A DNA stretch of 54,216 nucleotides from Loktanella sp. (GCA_020201155.1 JAIVHI010000168.1:1-54216), one strand, 5' to 3'; counted from the first letter of the stretch, positions 1 to 11,161 are shown. Program-made: numbers and translations. The notes: generated by a model not told the origin, from the letters alone.

Positions 1-738
1 CGCCTTGGACGGGTTAAGCCCCTTGGGACAGGTTTTTGCGCAGTTCATGATGGTGTGGCAACGGTAAAGCTTGAACGGGTCTTCGAGGTCATCCAGACGC
101 TCGCCCGTTGCTTCGTCGCGGGAGTCAACGATCCAGCGATGGGCGGCCAGAAGCGCTGCCGGTCCGAGGAACTTGTCGCCGTTCCACCAATAGGACGGGC
201 AGGCCGTCGAACAACAGGCGCACATGATGCATTCGTATCGGCCATCAAGCTTTTCGCGATCCTCGATGGACTGCTTCCACTCCTTGGCGGGGGCGTTCGT
301 CTTGGTTTCGAGCCACGGCATGATGCTGGCGTGCTGGGCGTAGAAATGTGTGAGGTCGGGGATCAGATCCTTGACCACCGGCATGTGCGGCAGCGGGTAG
401 ACCTTCACGTCGCCCGACACTTCGTCCAGCCCGTAGATGCAGGCCAGCGTATTGATCCCGTCGATATTCATCGCACAAGACCCACAGATGCCTTCGCGGC
501 AGGACCGACGGAAGGTCAGGGTCGGGTCGATCTTGTTCTTGATGTAGATCAGCGCGTCCAGAACCATTGGCCCGCAATCGTCGAGATCGACGAAATAGGT
601 GTCGATCGCCGGGTTCTTTCCGTCATCGGGGTTCCAGCGGTAAATCTGGACCTTCTTGACGTTGGTCGCACCATCGGGCTTGGGCCATGTCTTGCCCGTC
701 GTCATGCGAGAGTTCTTCGGGAGGGTCAGTTGAACCAT
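1..738 (-). CDS. sdhB: Succinate dehydrogenase iron-sulfur subunit (C-terminus cut by window edge)
   Basis: Iron-sulfur subunit of complex II; it passes electrons from the SdhA flavin to quinone at the inner membrane. All three cluster motifs are visible: a plant-ferredoxin-type 2Fe-2S loop ([15 protein letters not shown]), a 4Fe-4S motif ([12 protein letters not shown]) and the last Cys group ([14 protein letters not shown]). The ATG at 738 follows AGGAG about 7 nt upstream. 246 codons are present; family members are near 260 residues, so only the last dozen or so are missing. It is the last sdh gene seen, 12 bp after a small lipoprotein gene. Confidence 0.97.
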   Translation of the reverse strand, partial: MVQLTLPKNSRMTTGKTWPKPDGATNVKKVQIYRWNPDDGKNPAIDTYFVDLDDCGPMVLDALIYIKNKIDPTLTFRRSCREGICGSCAMNIDGINTLACIYGLDEVSGDVKVYPLPHMPVVKDLIPDLTHFYAQHASIMPWLETKTNAPAKEWKQSIEDREKLDGRYECIMCACCSTACPSYWWNGDKFLGPAALLAAHRWIVDSRDEATGERLDDLEDPFKLYRCHTIMNCAKTCPKGLNPSKA

Positions 739-750
739 TGTAAGGCTCCT

Positions 751-1038
751 TTATTGGCGCAGCCGTGGGGGACGGATCGGGTTTTCACCCGTCGCCCGCA
801 CGACGCAGTCTTGATAAACGGCCAGCGGATCGCGCCCCGCCAGAAAGTCCGATGTCACGCCGATGCTGGCCCCGGACCTGAGGCCGTCGCGGTTGTTGAT
901 GCCGACGGCAACCGTGCCTGTCGGCCCCTGCGCCGCACGCGCCCGCTGTTCGCAGCGAAGCGCGGCCGTTTCCGGGTCCGGCGGCGGCAGATCGCAGGCC
1001 GCAAGAGGCACCAGCAAGGCAAGGGCGGCAAGGCGCAT
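751..1038 (-). CDS. Small lipoprotein of unknown function in the sdh operon
   Basis: A 95-residue protein with a lipoprotein signal: MR, a hydrophobic stretch and lipobox VPLAAC with the lipid-accepting Cys at residue 15. The mature part is proline-rich at first (DLPPPDPE) and holds two more cysteines (LRCEQ, YQDCV) that could form a periplasmic disulfide. The ATG at 1038 overlaps the upstream stop by one base (TGATG), indicating translational coupling; a GTG one codon earlier is possible. It lies between sdhA and sdhB, so it is made with complex II, but its function is not evident from sequence. Confidence 0.75.
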   Translation of the reverse strand: MRLAALALLVPLAACDLPPPDPETAALRCEQRARAAQGPTGTVAVGINNRDGLRSGASIGVTSDFLAGRDPLAVYQDCVVRATGENPIRPPRLRQ

Positions 1039-1325
1039 CACTGAGACAGCGCCTCCATCAGGCAGTCCTGAAAGTCGGGTGCGCTGGCGACCACGTCAAC
1101 GATCTGGCCGCGTGCATCCATATCGGCTGCCGCATTGATCTGAACGATCTGCGCATCTTCCAGACGTGGGATGGCGCATTGGCCGAGCGCGACACCGGCG
1201 GCCTGCGGCAGCCCCTGTTCCACAACGTCCTGCACGATCAGCGTGTAGGCTTGGTTGCGCTCTTCCTGATCGGCCAGCGCCGGGGCGGCGGCCATGATCA
1301 GGGCGGCGGTGAGGAAGCGTTTCAT
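1038..1325 (-). CDS. Small secreted protein of unknown function in the sdh operon
   Basis: A 95-residue protein starting [11 protein letters not shown] with a signal peptide that probably ends at ALA-18 before Asp19. The mature part (about 77 residues) is mostly helical in character and has two cysteines (LGQC, QDC), so a periplasmic disulfide is plausible. Start and stop overlap sdhA and the next lipoprotein gene by one base each (TGATG), making a tightly coupled sdhA-x-x-sdhB array. No domain recognised. A role in complex II assembly is only a guess from position. Confidence 0.75.
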   Translation of the reverse strand: MKRFLTAALIMAAAPALADQEERNQAYTLIVQDVVEQGLPQAAGVALGQCAIPRLEDAQIVQINAAADMDARGQIVDVVASAPDFQDCLMEALSQ

Positions 1326-3130
1326 CAGTAAACCCGTGCTTTAGGAGCAATTTTCTTCAGATCGATCCCGCCCTCTTCTTCGGACGTCAGCGGATCGGTG
1401 TGAACCGGACGGTAAGACAATTCGGTGCGGTTCCCAGTCACCTTTGCGAGAGTGTGCACACGCCATTTTTCATCGTCACGATCAGGATAGTCCTCGTGCG
1501 CGTGGGCGCCACGGCTTTCCTTGCGGGCGTCCGCACTGACGACCGTTGCCAGCGCATTGGGCATGAGGTTCGCCAGCTCGAAGGTTTCCATGAGGTCCGA
1601 GTTCCAGACAAGGCTGCGGTCGGTCACCTTGATGTCGTCCAGCTTGGCCGCGATGTCGGTCATCTTCTTGACCCCTTCCGCCAGCGTCTTGTCGGTGCGG
1701 AAGACGGCAGCATCGTCCTGCATCGCCTGCTGCATCTCGTCGCGCAGATCGGCGGTGGGTGTGCCCCCGTCGGAGTGGCGGACAGTGTCGAAACGGTCCA
1801 GCGCGGACTGGACCGAGGCCTGGTTCATCGGCGCATTGGCGGTGTTCGGATCGACGACCTGACCGGCCTTGATGGCCGCAGCACGGCCAAAGACCACGAG
1901 GTCGATCAGCGAATTGGATCCCAGACGGTTCGCGCCGTGCACGCTGGCACAGCTTGCTTCGCCCACGGCCATCAGGCCGGGCACGATGGCGTCGGGGTCG
2001 TCAGCGGTCGGCTTGAGCACCTCGCCCCAGTAGTTCGTCGGAATACCGCCCATGTTGTAGTGCACGGTCGGCAGCACGGGGATCGGTTCTTTCGTCAGGT
2101 CCACGCCGGCGAAGATGCGGGCGGATTCGCTGATGCCGGGCAGACGCAGGTCCAGCGTTTCGGGCGGCAGGTGGTTGAGGTGCAGGTGAATATGGTCGCC
2201 CTTGGGGCCGACGCCGCGCCCTTCGCGGATTTCCATCGTCATGCAGCGGCTGACCACGTCACGCGATGCCAGATCCTTGTAGGTCGGCGCATAACGCTCC
2301 ATGAACCGCTCGCCTTCGGAGTTGGTCAGATATCCGCCCTCGCCCCGCGCACCTTCGGTGATCAGGCAGCCTGCGCCATAGATGCCGGTGGGGTGGAACT
2401 GAACGAACTCCATGTCCTGAAGCGGCAGGCCCTGACGGGCGACCATGCCGTTGCCGTCACCGGTGCAGGTGTGCGCGCTGGTCGCGCTGAAATAGGCGCG
2501 ACCGTAGCCGCCTGTCGCCAGAACGGTGGTCTTGGCGTTGAACAGGTGCAGCGTGCCATCGTCGAGCTTCCATGCCAACACGCCCTGACACTGGCCGTCC
2601 TCGGACATGATCAGGTCGGTGGCGAAATACTCGATGTAGAACTCGGCCTTTTGCTTGAGCGACTGGCCATAGAGCGTATGCAGGATGGCGTGTCCCGTGC
2701 GGTCGGCGGCGGCACAGGTGCGCTGCACCGGTGGACCTTCGCCAAATTCTGTGGTGTGGCCGCCAAAGGGACGCTGGTAGATCGTGCCTGTTTCGGTCCG
2801 GCTGAACGGAACGCCGTAGTGTTCCAGCTCATAGACCGCCTTGGGGGCCTCGCGGGCCAGATATTCCATCGCGTCGGTGTCGCCCAGCCAGTCAGATCCC
2901 TTGACGGTGTCATACATGTGCCACTGCCAATGGTCGGGGCCCATGTTGGACAGCGACGCGGCGATGCCACCCTGCGCGGCCACGGTGTGGGACCGCGTCG
3001 GAAACACCTTGGTGATGCAGGCGGTCTTGAGCCCCTGCTCGGCCAGACCCAGCGTCGCACGCAGGCCCGCGCCGCCCGCACCGATCACGATGGCGTCGAA
3101 AGTATGTGTTTCGTAGTCGTAAGCAGCCAT
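1325..3130 (-). CDS. sdhA: Succinate dehydrogenase flavoprotein subunit
   Basis: Catalytic subunit of complex II, oxidising succinate to fumarate on the cytoplasmic face. It has an N-terminal dinucleotide-binding motif ([14 protein letters not shown], about residues 16-29), the covalent FAD histidine context [10 protein letters not shown] (His48) and the active-site loop [20 protein letters not shown]. At 601 residues it is full length for the family. ATG at 3130 has an upstream GGAGA. It follows sdhD by 18 bp and overlaps the next small gene by one base. Confidence 0.98.
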   Translation of the reverse strand: MAAYDYETHTFDAIVIGAGGAGLRATLGLAEQGLKTACITKVFPTRSHTVAAQGGIAASLSNMGPDHWQWHMYDTVKGSDWLGDTDAMEYLAREAPKAVYELEHYGVPFSRTETGTIYQRPFGGHTTEFGEGPPVQRTCAAADRTGHAILHTLYGQSLKQKAEFYIEYFATDLIMSEDGQCQGVLAWKLDDGTLHLFNAKTTVLATGGYGRAYFSATSAHTCTGDGNGMVARQGLPLQDMEFVQFHPTGIYGAGCLITEGARGEGGYLTNSEGERFMERYAPTYKDLASRDVVSRCMTMEIREGRGVGPKGDHIHLHLNHLPPETLDLRLPGISESARIFAGVDLTKEPIPVLPTVHYNMGGIPTNYWGEVLKPTADDPDAIVPGLMAVGEASCASVHGANRLGSNSLIDLVVFGRAAAIKAGQVVDPNTANAPMNQASVQSALDRFDTVRHSDGGTPTADLRDEMQQAMQDDAAVFRTDKTLAEGVKKMTDIAAKLDDIKVTDRSLVWNSDLMETFELANLMPNALATVVSADARKESRGAHAHEDYPDRDDEKWRVHTLAKVTGNRTELSYRPVHTDPLTSEEEGGIDLKKIAPKARVY

Positions 3131-3148
3131 GTGCTGTCTCCGATTGAA

Positions 3149-3520
3149 TTAAAGGGCGAGCCGGACGACAGCGAGAATGCCGATCGCGGCTGCGGCGTAG
3201 GAAATGCAGATCGCGGCAATAAGGCAGACCTTGCCGGCGAAGCCGTGGACGTAGTCCTCGATCAGGGTCTGAACACCCTTGCGGAAATGATAGAAGCTGA
3301 CGGCAATGGTCAGCGCCGCGATGGCCGATGGCCAAGGCCGGGCGTAATAGGCCAGCGCGGTTTCATAGTCGCTGCCCAGCGCCGCGCCGAAGGTGAAGAC
3401 AAAAACCGGGATCAGCACCAGCAGCGCGACCGATGTCACGATCATCTTCCAATGGTGGTCGGTGCCGGTGTGGGCGGCGCCCATGCCAGAGGCGCGCTTG
3501 CGGTCGGTAAGATAAGCCAT
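3149..3520 (-). CDS. sdhD: Succinate dehydrogenase membrane anchor subunit SdhD
   Basis: A 123-residue membrane anchor with three predicted transmembrane helices (about 27-48, 62-80 and 95-120). The conserved helix II region SFYHFRKGVQTLIEDYVHG carries the likely haem b ligand His78 and the Asp-Tyr pair near the quinone site. With SdhC it anchors SdhAB and reduces quinone. It starts 10 bp after sdhC on the same strand. Confidence 0.95.
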   Translation of the reverse strand: MAYLTDRKRASGMGAAHTGTDHHWKMIVTSVALLVLIPVFVFTFGAALGSDYETALAYYARPWPSAIAALTIAVSFYHFRKGVQTLIEDYVHGFAGKVCLIAAICISYAAAAIGILAVVRLAL

Positions 3521-3530
3521 GCGCCGCTCC

Positions 3531-3914
3531 TTATATGACGATTGCGGTGAAGATGGTCAGCATGACGGCCACGATGATGGCGGCCATGCCGAAGGTTTCG
3601 GACTTGTCGACCGCCAGCATGCGTCCGGAATCCCAGATCAGGTGACGCAGTCCGAACAACAGGTGATACCAGATCGCCGCCATCGACAGGAACATGATGA
3701 TGTCGCCGAACCAGCTTGTGATGAACCCGTTCGCGGTGGCGAAGGCGTCCGGTCCGGCAGCGAGTGCCGCGAACCACCAGACGATCAGCAGGGCCGCCAC
3801 GATCACCGCGTTGCCGGTAATGCGGGTGAAGATCGAGGTCATTGATGTCAGCTGCGGTCGGTAGATCGTCAGGTGCGGTGAAAGCGGGCGATTGCCCCGG
3901 TTCACATCGGCCAT
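3531..3914 (-). CDS. sdhC: Succinate dehydrogenase cytochrome b556 subunit SdhC
   Basis: First gene of the sdh operon, 127 residues. The N-terminus has the family signature RPLSPHLTIYRPQLTSMTSI, with serine and arginine residues of the quinone pocket. Three transmembrane helices follow; His84 in WYHLLFGLRHLIWD is the expected haem b ligand. AAGGGA precedes the ATG at 3914. The leader upstream (3915-4110) carries paired palindromes, annotated separately. Confidence 0.96.
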   Translation of the reverse strand: MADVNRGNRPLSPHLTIYRPQLTSMTSIFTRITGNAVIVAALLIVWWFAALAAGPDAFATANGFITSWFGDIIMFLSMAAIWYHLLFGLRHLIWDSGRMLAVDKSETFGMAAIIVAVMLTIFTAIVI

Positions 3915-4050
3915 ATCGGGTCCCTTTTGGTTGCGCAGCGCAATACAGCACCGCGTTTGCAGTCTTTTGCATCATCCCCACGCAAGAGTCACGGCCCGCA
4001 ATCCTGAAAACACGCGTGAAATCGCCACAGTGAGTGTCTTTTTTGCCTCT

Positions 4051-4081
4051 TGTGATCACACCAATTTCTGCCGTGATCACA
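4051..4081. promoter_or_regulatory. Paired palindromic operator upstream of sdhC (candidate GntR/AkgR sites)
   Basis: A perfect 10-bp palindrome TGTGATCACA lies at 4051-4060 and a one-mismatch copy CGTGATCACA at 4072-4081, centres 21 bp apart (two helical turns). The pair is about 137-167 bp upstream of sdhC. The same element, also doubled, precedes sucC, and a single copy precedes the GntR gene at 20246. A distal dimer pair is compatible with activation; binding by that GntR protein is inferred. Confidence 0.6.
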
Positions 4082-4110
4082 AAAATCGCGGGTTTCACGC
4101 AGTGCGCCCA

Positions 4111-5136
4111 TCACACCGGCATCAGCGCCCAATAATCGAGATCGAGCAGGACATCCGGATGATACTTGCCGTCATCCCCCCGCAAGACACCTGCGGCGCC
4201 CTTTGTCGCGACAAGCCGCAACCGGATCGCGCCGACGCCGGGGGCGGTGGTGCCCGCGGTATCCAGCACCTCGGACCACGCCCGCACGGTGTCACCTGCA
4301 AAGCACGGGTTCGCATGGGCACCACCGTTCAGTCCGACGATCATCTGCGCATTCGCCAGCCCGTTGAACGACAGCGCCCGCGCAAGGCTGATGACATGAC
4401 CGCCATAGATCAGCCGCTTGCCGTCGGGGCGCTGGGTCGCGTCGAAATGCACCTTGGCGGTGTTCTGCCACAGACGGGTGGCCAGCATGTGCTCGGCCTC
4501 TTCGATCGTGACACCGTCGACGTGGTCGATCACTTCACCCACCGCGTAATCACCCAGGCGATGCGGCTCGCCCGCCAGCGCAAAGTCGTAGCCGGTGAAA
4601 TCCAGACCCTCGGGCACCACCAGATCGGCGGCGCTTACCGCGTCGTCCAGATCGGGGATGATCGCTTCGGGGGCCGGCCCGTCACCGCGTTTGCGGACCA
4701 TCACCCAGCGGACGTAGCTCATCAGCGTCTCGCCGTGCTGGTTGCGCCCCGTCGTGCGGACCCAGACGACACCGCTTTTGCCGTTCGAGTTCTGCTTGAC
4801 GCCGATCACCTCGCTTTCCGACGTGATGGTGTCGCCGGGCCAGAGCGGTGTGATCCAGCGGCCTTCCGCATATCCAAGATTGGCCACGGCGTTGAGCGAG
4901 ACATCGGGCACGGTCTTGCCGAAGACGGTATGAAAGGTAATCAGATCGTCCAGCGGACTGAACGGCAACCCGCAGTCCTGCGCGAACCGGTCAGCGGAAT
5001 GCAGCGCGTGGCGTGCGGGATAAAGCGCGTGGTAAAGCGCCCGTTCCCCCATCTTGATGGTGCGCGGCACGGCGTGGCGCATGACATCGCCGACGCGGTA
5101 ATCCTCAAAGAAGCGGCCCGCACTGGTCTTGGTCAT
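4111..5136 (-). CDS. mch: Mesaconyl-CoA hydratase (MaoC-type double hot-dog)
   Basis: Probable ethylmalonyl-CoA-pathway enzyme that hydrates mesaconyl-C1-CoA to beta-methylmalyl-CoA. It has 341 residues with two MaoC-like hot-dog halves: N-terminal FFEDYRVGDVMRHAVPRTI and C-terminal IYGGHVISLARALSFNGLAN. Length and the motif ALYHALYPARHALHSADRFA match the rhodobacterial hydratase. The ATG overlaps the upstream DUF1737 stop (ATGA). An mcl2-type thioesterase in the same operon supports the assignment; a generic MaoC dehydratase is the alternative. Confidence 0.88.
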   Translation of the reverse strand: MTKTSAGRFFEDYRVGDVMRHAVPRTIKMGERALYHALYPARHALHSADRFAQDCGLPFSPLDDLITFHTVFGKTVPDVSLNAVANLGYAEGRWITPLWPGDTITSESEVIGVKQNSNGKSGVVWVRTTGRNQHGETLMSYVRWVMVRKRGDGPAPEAIIPDLDDAVSAADLVVPEGLDFTGYDFALAGEPHRLGDYAVGEVIDHVDGVTIEEAEHMLATRLWQNTAKVHFDATQRPDGKRLIYGGHVISLARALSFNGLANAQMIVGLNGGAHANPCFAGDTVRAWSEVLDTAGTTAPGVGAIRLRLVATKGAAGVLRGDDGKYHPDVLLDLDYWALMPV

Positions 5137-5339
5137 TGCTGACCCAGCTTCATGTCGGGGTGGTAGTCCTCCGCGATCTCTTTGGTCACGGCCTGTCCGC
5201 AGCGCATCACACCGTTCGCCTCATCGAAGGCATAGGTGGGCGTGCCGTAAAGCTCCCATCCCTTTGACAGGGCGTCCGACACCTTGTGGCAGAAGGCAGA
5301 GGTATCGTCTTCGGTCAGCAGGCGGTAAATCTTGGGCAT
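5133..5339 (-). CDS. DUF1737 family small protein
   Basis: A 68-residue soluble protein with the DUF1737 pattern: FCHKVSDALSKGWELYGTPT, then FDEANGVMRCGQAVTKE. The family's function is not known to me. It sits between the NnrU-type gene and mch, overlapping mch by 4 nt (ATGA), so it is translated with the ethylmalonyl-CoA genes. Confidence 0.85.
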   Translation of the reverse strand: MPKIYRLLTEDDTSAFCHKVSDALSKGWELYGTPTYAFDEANGVMRCGQAVTKEIAEDYHPDMKLGQQ

Positions 5340-5342
5340 GGG

Positions 5343-5888
5343 CTATCCGAACGGGTTGTAGCCGAGCGCGGCGTGAATGCCGGCCACGACGATGTAAAGA
5401 ACAAGGGCCGCCACGACAGCGATCCATTCCGACTTGATAGGGGGCGCATGGTAAGCGCCCCGCGGCCCCTCGGCGCGGTTGACCACGATCATTTCCGCGA
5501 TGGCCCAAATCGCCAGACCGCCGAACAGGACAAACGACGGCGTGTCGCCATTCACCATGATATGCGCCACGGACCAGACGACCACGGCGGTCAGCTGCGG
5601 ATGACGGATGGTGCGCGTGATCCGTGTCTTTTTGCCGGATGCGGCAAAAAGGTAAAACGCCAGCAGGATCAGAAGGTTGTTGATGCCCGTCCAAGGCTGG
5701 GCCTTGCCCCAGTAAACCGCGCCGTCCCAGCCGCGATAGCCGATCACCATCAGCACGATGGCCAGAATCGACAGCACCGCCACGATGGCCTTGCCGCGGT
5801 CGCCGAAGCGCGCACGGCTGTCGGGTGAAATCCGTTTCCAGAAATGTGCGCCTGCCCAGATCAGCAGGCCGAGGATCGTGAGGGTCAT
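5343..5888 (-). CDS. NnrU-family integral membrane protein
   Basis: A 181-residue protein with about five hydrophobic segments. Features typical of NnrU-domain proteins are the start MTLTILGLLIWAGAHFWKR, the central RHPQLTAVVVWSVAHIMVNGD and the C-terminal AALGYNPFG. NnrU was named from denitrification clusters, but no denitrification genes occur here, so its role is open. The ATG at 5888 overlaps the mcl2 stop (ATGA) and the gene ends 3 bp before DUF1737. An in-frame extension upstream of 5888 lies inside mcl2 and is not believable. Confidence 0.85.
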   Translation of the reverse strand: MTLTILGLLIWAGAHFWKRISPDSRARFGDRGKAIVAVLSILAIVLMVIGYRGWDGAVYWGKAQPWTGINNLLILLAFYLFAASGKKTRITRTIRHPQLTAVVVWSVAHIMVNGDTPSFVLFGGLAIWAIAEMIVVNRAEGPRGAYHAPPIKSEWIAVVAALVLYIVVAGIHAALGYNPFG

Positions 5889-6724
5889 GCGCTTTCCAAT
5901 CGTGCAATCATGTCGGCTTGCGCCAAGGTCGCGCGGGCCGTCTCGATATGCAAGTTCTCGACGATCTTTCCATCGACGACTGCCACCCCCTGCCCTTCGC
6001 GCATCGCCGCCTCGAAGGCGTCGATCTGGCGGCGGGCCAGCGCCACTTCGGCCTCGGTGGGGCCAAAGCACGCATTGGCGATCTCGATCTGGGCGGGGTG
6101 GATCAGGCTTTTGCCGTCGAAGCCCATGTCCCGCCCCTCTTCGCATTCGGCCCGCAGGCCGTCTGTATCCCGAAACGCGTTGTAAACACCGTCGACTACG
6201 GCGACGCCCTGCGACCGCGCGGCCAAAAGGCAATGCTGCAAGGCGGCGGTCAAGGCTGCGCGGGAGCGCGTTCGCAGATCCTTGGCCAGATCGTTGGTGC
6301 CCATCACGAAACCTTCGAGGCGCGGATGGGCCGCGATGGCGGCGGCATTCAGCACGCCCTGCGGCGTTTCCATCATCGCCCAGATCGCCTTGTCCGGCAC
6401 ACGGCGGGCCAGCGCGTCGACGTCTTCGGGGCCGTTCACCTTGGGCAGCAGCACCGCGTCGCAGTTCATCGCAGCGACCGCCGCGGCATCTTCCTTACCC
6501 CATTCGGTGTCCAGCGCATTGATCCGCACAATGGTCATGCGCGGGCCGTAACCCTCTTCCAGCGCGGCATATAAGGTGTCGCGCGCCGGAATCTTGGCAT
6601 CTGGCGACACCGCGTCTTCCAGATCGAACAGGATCACATCGACCGGCAGGCTGCGCGCCTTTTCCAACGCACGCTCCTTGGAGCCGGGGATGTAAAGGGC
6701 GGAGCGAAGCGGGCGGTCGAGCAT
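5885..6724 (-). CDS. mcl2: (3S)-malyl-CoA thioesterase (CoA ester lyase family)
   Basis: A 279-residue protein of the HpcH/HpaI-CitE family. Visible motifs are RSALYIPGSKERALEKA at the N-terminus, the metal-site element FDLEDAVSPD, AMMETPQGVLNA, GTNDLAK and the C-terminal VVDGKIVENLHIETA. Overall pattern and length match Rhodobacter Mcl2, which hydrolyses (3S)-malyl-CoA to malate and CoA, rather than the longer Mcl1 lyase. The ATG at 6724 is chosen because similarity begins at MLDRPLRSALY; an upstream in-frame extension to 6844 looks non-coding. First gene of the mcl2-nnrU-DUF1737-mch array. Confidence 0.87.
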   Translation of the reverse strand: MLDRPLRSALYIPGSKERALEKARSLPVDVILFDLEDAVSPDAKIPARDTLYAALEEGYGPRMTIVRINALDTEWGKEDAAAVAAMNCDAVLLPKVNGPEDVDALARRVPDKAIWAMMETPQGVLNAAAIAAHPRLEGFVMGTNDLAKDLRTRSRAALTAALQHCLLAARSQGVAVVDGVYNAFRDTDGLRAECEEGRDMGFDGKSLIHPAQIEIANACFGPTEAEVALARRQIDAFEAAMREGQGVAVVDGKIVENLHIETARATLAQADMIARLESA

Positions 6725-6760
6725 GGGGGCCTCATTGGTAACAAAGTTGCGCCGATATGA

Positions 6761-9070
<2,310 letters not shown>

Positions 9071-9093
9071 ACACGGGTTCAGACGGAAGACAG

Positions 9094-9123
9094 GGGGGCG
9101 TCCCAAGCGGGGCGCCCCCTTTT
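9094..9123 (+). terminator. Intrinsic terminator after mdh
   Basis: GGGGGCG and CGCCCCC arms, extended by TCCC/GGGG around an AAGC loop, are followed by TTTT. It starts about 24 nt after the mdh stop and separates mdh from the sucC promoter region. Confidence 0.88.
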
Positions 9124-9166
9124 CGTTGGCGCCGCGAATCACTTTGTGTCGCACGCACCATATTTT

Positions 9167-9196
9167 TGTGATCACACCTAAAATGCTGTGATCACA
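9167..9196. promoter_or_regulatory. Paired palindromic operator upstream of sucC (candidate GntR/AkgR sites)
   Basis: Two perfect copies of TGTGATCACA at 9167-9176 and 9187-9196, centres 20 bp apart. The pair begins 44 nt after the mdh terminator and ends 95 bp before the sucC ATG. Flanking bases (TTTTG on the left, CAAA on the right) match the sdhC doublet read on its coding strand. The remainder of 9197-9291 should hold the sucC promoter and leader, but I see no clear -35/-10 pair. Confidence 0.62.
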
Positions 9197-9291
9197 AATG
9201 TCGGATTTCTGCGGCCTGACATGCGACTTTTGTTCCTATTGCAAGAGTTTCATGTTTTCAGAAGGCAAACCCAAGCCGTCGAGGGACCGAT

Positions 9292-10485
9292 ATGAACATC
9301 CATGAATACCAGGCCAAAGCTTTGTTGCGCGATTACGGCGCCCCTGTCAGCGATGGCCGCGCCGTCATGCGGGCCGAAGAAGCCAAGACCGCAGCCGGCG
9401 AACTTGATGGCCCGCTGTGGGTCGTCAAGGCGCAGATCCACGCCGGTGGCCGCGGCAAGGGCAAGTTCAACGAAGCCGACGCCGGTGAAGCCGGTGGCGT
9501 GCGTCTGACCAAATCGGTCGAAGAGGCCGCGCAGGAAGCCAAGAAGATGCTGGGCCGCACGCTGGTCACTCATCAGACCGGTCCCGCGGGCAAGCAGGTC
9601 AACCGCGTCTACATCGAAGACGGCTCTGGCATCGAGACAGAGCTTTACCTCGCGCTTGTGATCGACCGCGCCACATCGCGCGTCGGCTTCGTCTGCTCGA
9701 CCGAGGGCGGCATGGACATCGAAGAGGTCGCCGCATCGACCCCCGAGAAAATCCTGAACTTCACCGTCGATCCCGCCACCGGCTACCAGCCGTTTCACGG
9801 GCGCCGGGTGGCTTTCACGCTTGGCCTTGAAGGGCAGCAGGTCAAGCAATGCGTCAAGTTGATGGGTCAGCTTTACAAGGCGTTCATCGAAAAAGACATG
9901 GAGATGCTCGAGATCAACCCCCTGATCGTCACCGACAAGGGTGATCTCAAGGTGCTGGATGCCAAGGTCAGCTTTGACAGCAACGCGATCTACCGCCACT
10001 CCGATATCGGCGCCCTGCGCGACGAGACGGAAGAAGACGCCAAGGAACTGCAGGCCAGCAAGTACGACCTGAACTACATCGCTCTCGATGGCGAGATCGG
10101 CTGCATGGTCAATGGCGCAGGCCTTGCCATGGCAACGATGGACATCATCAAGCTTTACGGGGCCGAGCCTGCCAACTTTCTTGACGTGGGCGGCGGTGCG
10201 ACCAAGGAAAAGGTCACCGAGGCCTTCAAGATCATCACCAGCGATCCGCAGGTCAAAGGGATTCTGGTGAACATCTTCGGCGGCATCATGCGCTGCGACG
10301 TGATCGCCGAAGGCGTCATCGCCGCGGTGAAAGAGGTCGGCCTCAAGGTGCCGCTGGTCGTCCGACTGGAAGGCACGAACGTCGAAAAGGGCAAGGAGAT
10401 CATCCAGAACTCCGGTCTTGACGTGATTGCCGCCGACGACCTCAAGGACGGTGCGCAGAAGATCGTGAAAGCCGTCAAGGGGTGA
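9292..10485 (+). CDS. sucC: Succinate-CoA ligase (ADP-forming) beta subunit
   Basis: A 397-residue ATP-grasp subunit that makes nucleotide triphosphate while converting succinyl-CoA to succinate. Start [16 protein letters not shown], the ATP-grasp segment [15 protein letters not shown], the metal-site segment [13 protein letters not shown] and the C-terminal ligase element [15 protein letters not shown] are all present. GAGGGA precedes the ATG. First gene of the suc cluster; its stop is 8 bp before the start of a small membrane protein gene. Confidence 0.98.
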   Translation: MNIHEYQAKALLRDYGAPVSDGRAVMRAEEAKTAAGELDGPLWVVKAQIHAGGRGKGKFNEADAGEAGGVRLTKSVEEAAQEAKKMLGRTLVTHQTGPAGKQVNRVYIEDGSGIETELYLALVIDRATSRVGFVCSTEGGMDIEEVAASTPEKILNFTVDPATGYQPFHGRRVAFTLGLEGQQVKQCVKLMGQLYKAFIEKDMEMLEINPLIVTDKGDLKVLDAKVSFDSNAIYRHSDIGALRDETEEDAKELQASKYDLNYIALDGEIGCMVNGAGLAMATMDIIKLYGAEPANFLDVGGGATKEKVTEAFKIITSDPQVKGILVNIFGGIMRCDVIAEGVIAAVKEVGLKVPLVVRLEGTNVEKGKEIIQNSGLDVIAADDLKDGAQKIVKAVKG

Positions 10486-10493
10486 ACAGACGC

Positions 10494-11048
10494 ATGGCCA
10501 TGCGCGAGACCGACAAGACATGGGAATTCCGGCAACGTCCCGGTTTCTTCCTTGCAGGGGGCGTGTTCATGCTGCTGCTGGCGGTCCTACCTCTGGTCAT
10601 TGCACTGTTCAGTCTGGCCTATGCCGAAGAGCGGCGACAAGTGCTCTTTGGTCTGGCCGCCGCCGGAGCATTCGCGATTTTCTTTTATGGCGGTTTCACG
10701 GCACTGAAACGTGGGGTCAGGGGCAATGCCGTCGTCATGCGTATCGATCCCAAAGGCTTCTGTCACCAAGTGTCCGCCCGGGGGCGGGTGATCGCCTGGC
10801 CTGTGGTCGAACGTGTCTACTACGGGGGCAGCCTTTACACGAGGGGCACAAGGGTGCGCGTTGATCAGGCCGCGTTCAGGGCGATCTTTCCTCGGAAAAT
10901 GGACCGCGTTTTTCATGCTGTGAACTGGCTCGAGATCGGGCCAGTGCTCCCCATTGTCACCGGTGGCCTCGACATGCGGCCCCGTCAGATCCATGACCTT
11001 CTGACCTCCTACGCAGTCGCGCATGGCGGAATGCGGCAGGAAAGATGA
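10494..11048 (+). CDS. Two-helix membrane protein of unknown function between sucC and sucD
   Basis: A 184-residue protein with a short N-terminal cytoplasmic tail, two transmembrane helices (about 18-42 and 49-68) and a cytoplasmic-type domain of about 115 residues (motifs [32 protein letters not shown]). The architecture resembles small PH-like membrane-associated proteins, but I do not recognise a family firmly. ATG 10494 fits the AAGGGG at 10477-10482 better than the GTG at 10482, which overlaps the sucC stop. Confidence 0.7.
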   Translation: MAMRETDKTWEFRQRPGFFLAGGVFMLLLAVLPLVIALFSLAYAEERRQVLFGLAAAGAFAIFFYGGFTALKRGVRGNAVVMRIDPKGFCHQVSARGRVIAWPVVERVYYGGSLYTRGTRVRVDQAAFRAIFPRKMDRVFHAVNWLEIGPVLPIVTGGLDMRPRQIHDLLTSYAVAHGGMRQER

Positions 11049-11068
11049 ACACAAGGAAACTCCGCACG

Positions 11069-11161
11069 ATGACCGTCCTCATCGACGAAAACACAAGCGA
11101 CAGGGCAATCAAGACATCAACGTGTCGGATATCCGGCACTTTCCCTCAGTTCGATAGGTAA
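11069..11161 (+). pseudogene. Decayed copy of the sucD 5' end
   Basis: A 30-codon reading frame starting MTVLIDENTS, closely parallel to the SucD N-terminus [10 protein letters not shown]. The first 27 nt match sucD at about 22 positions, and both starts follow an AAGGA-type ribosome site. Similarity then fades, though SGTFPQF resembles [10 protein letters not shown] of SucD, and the frame ends at TAA 11159. It lies about 620 bp upstream of true sucD. A remnant of a partial duplication is most likely; a translated leader peptide is the alternative. The rest of 11162-11280 shows nothing further. Confidence 0.45.

Noticed and set aside
1400-3538. A 712-codon open frame on the plus strand
   Set aside because: It lies antisense to sdhA and sdhD, has His/Arg/Gly-rich composition typical of a mirror frame in high-GC DNA, and no ribosome site or known domain.
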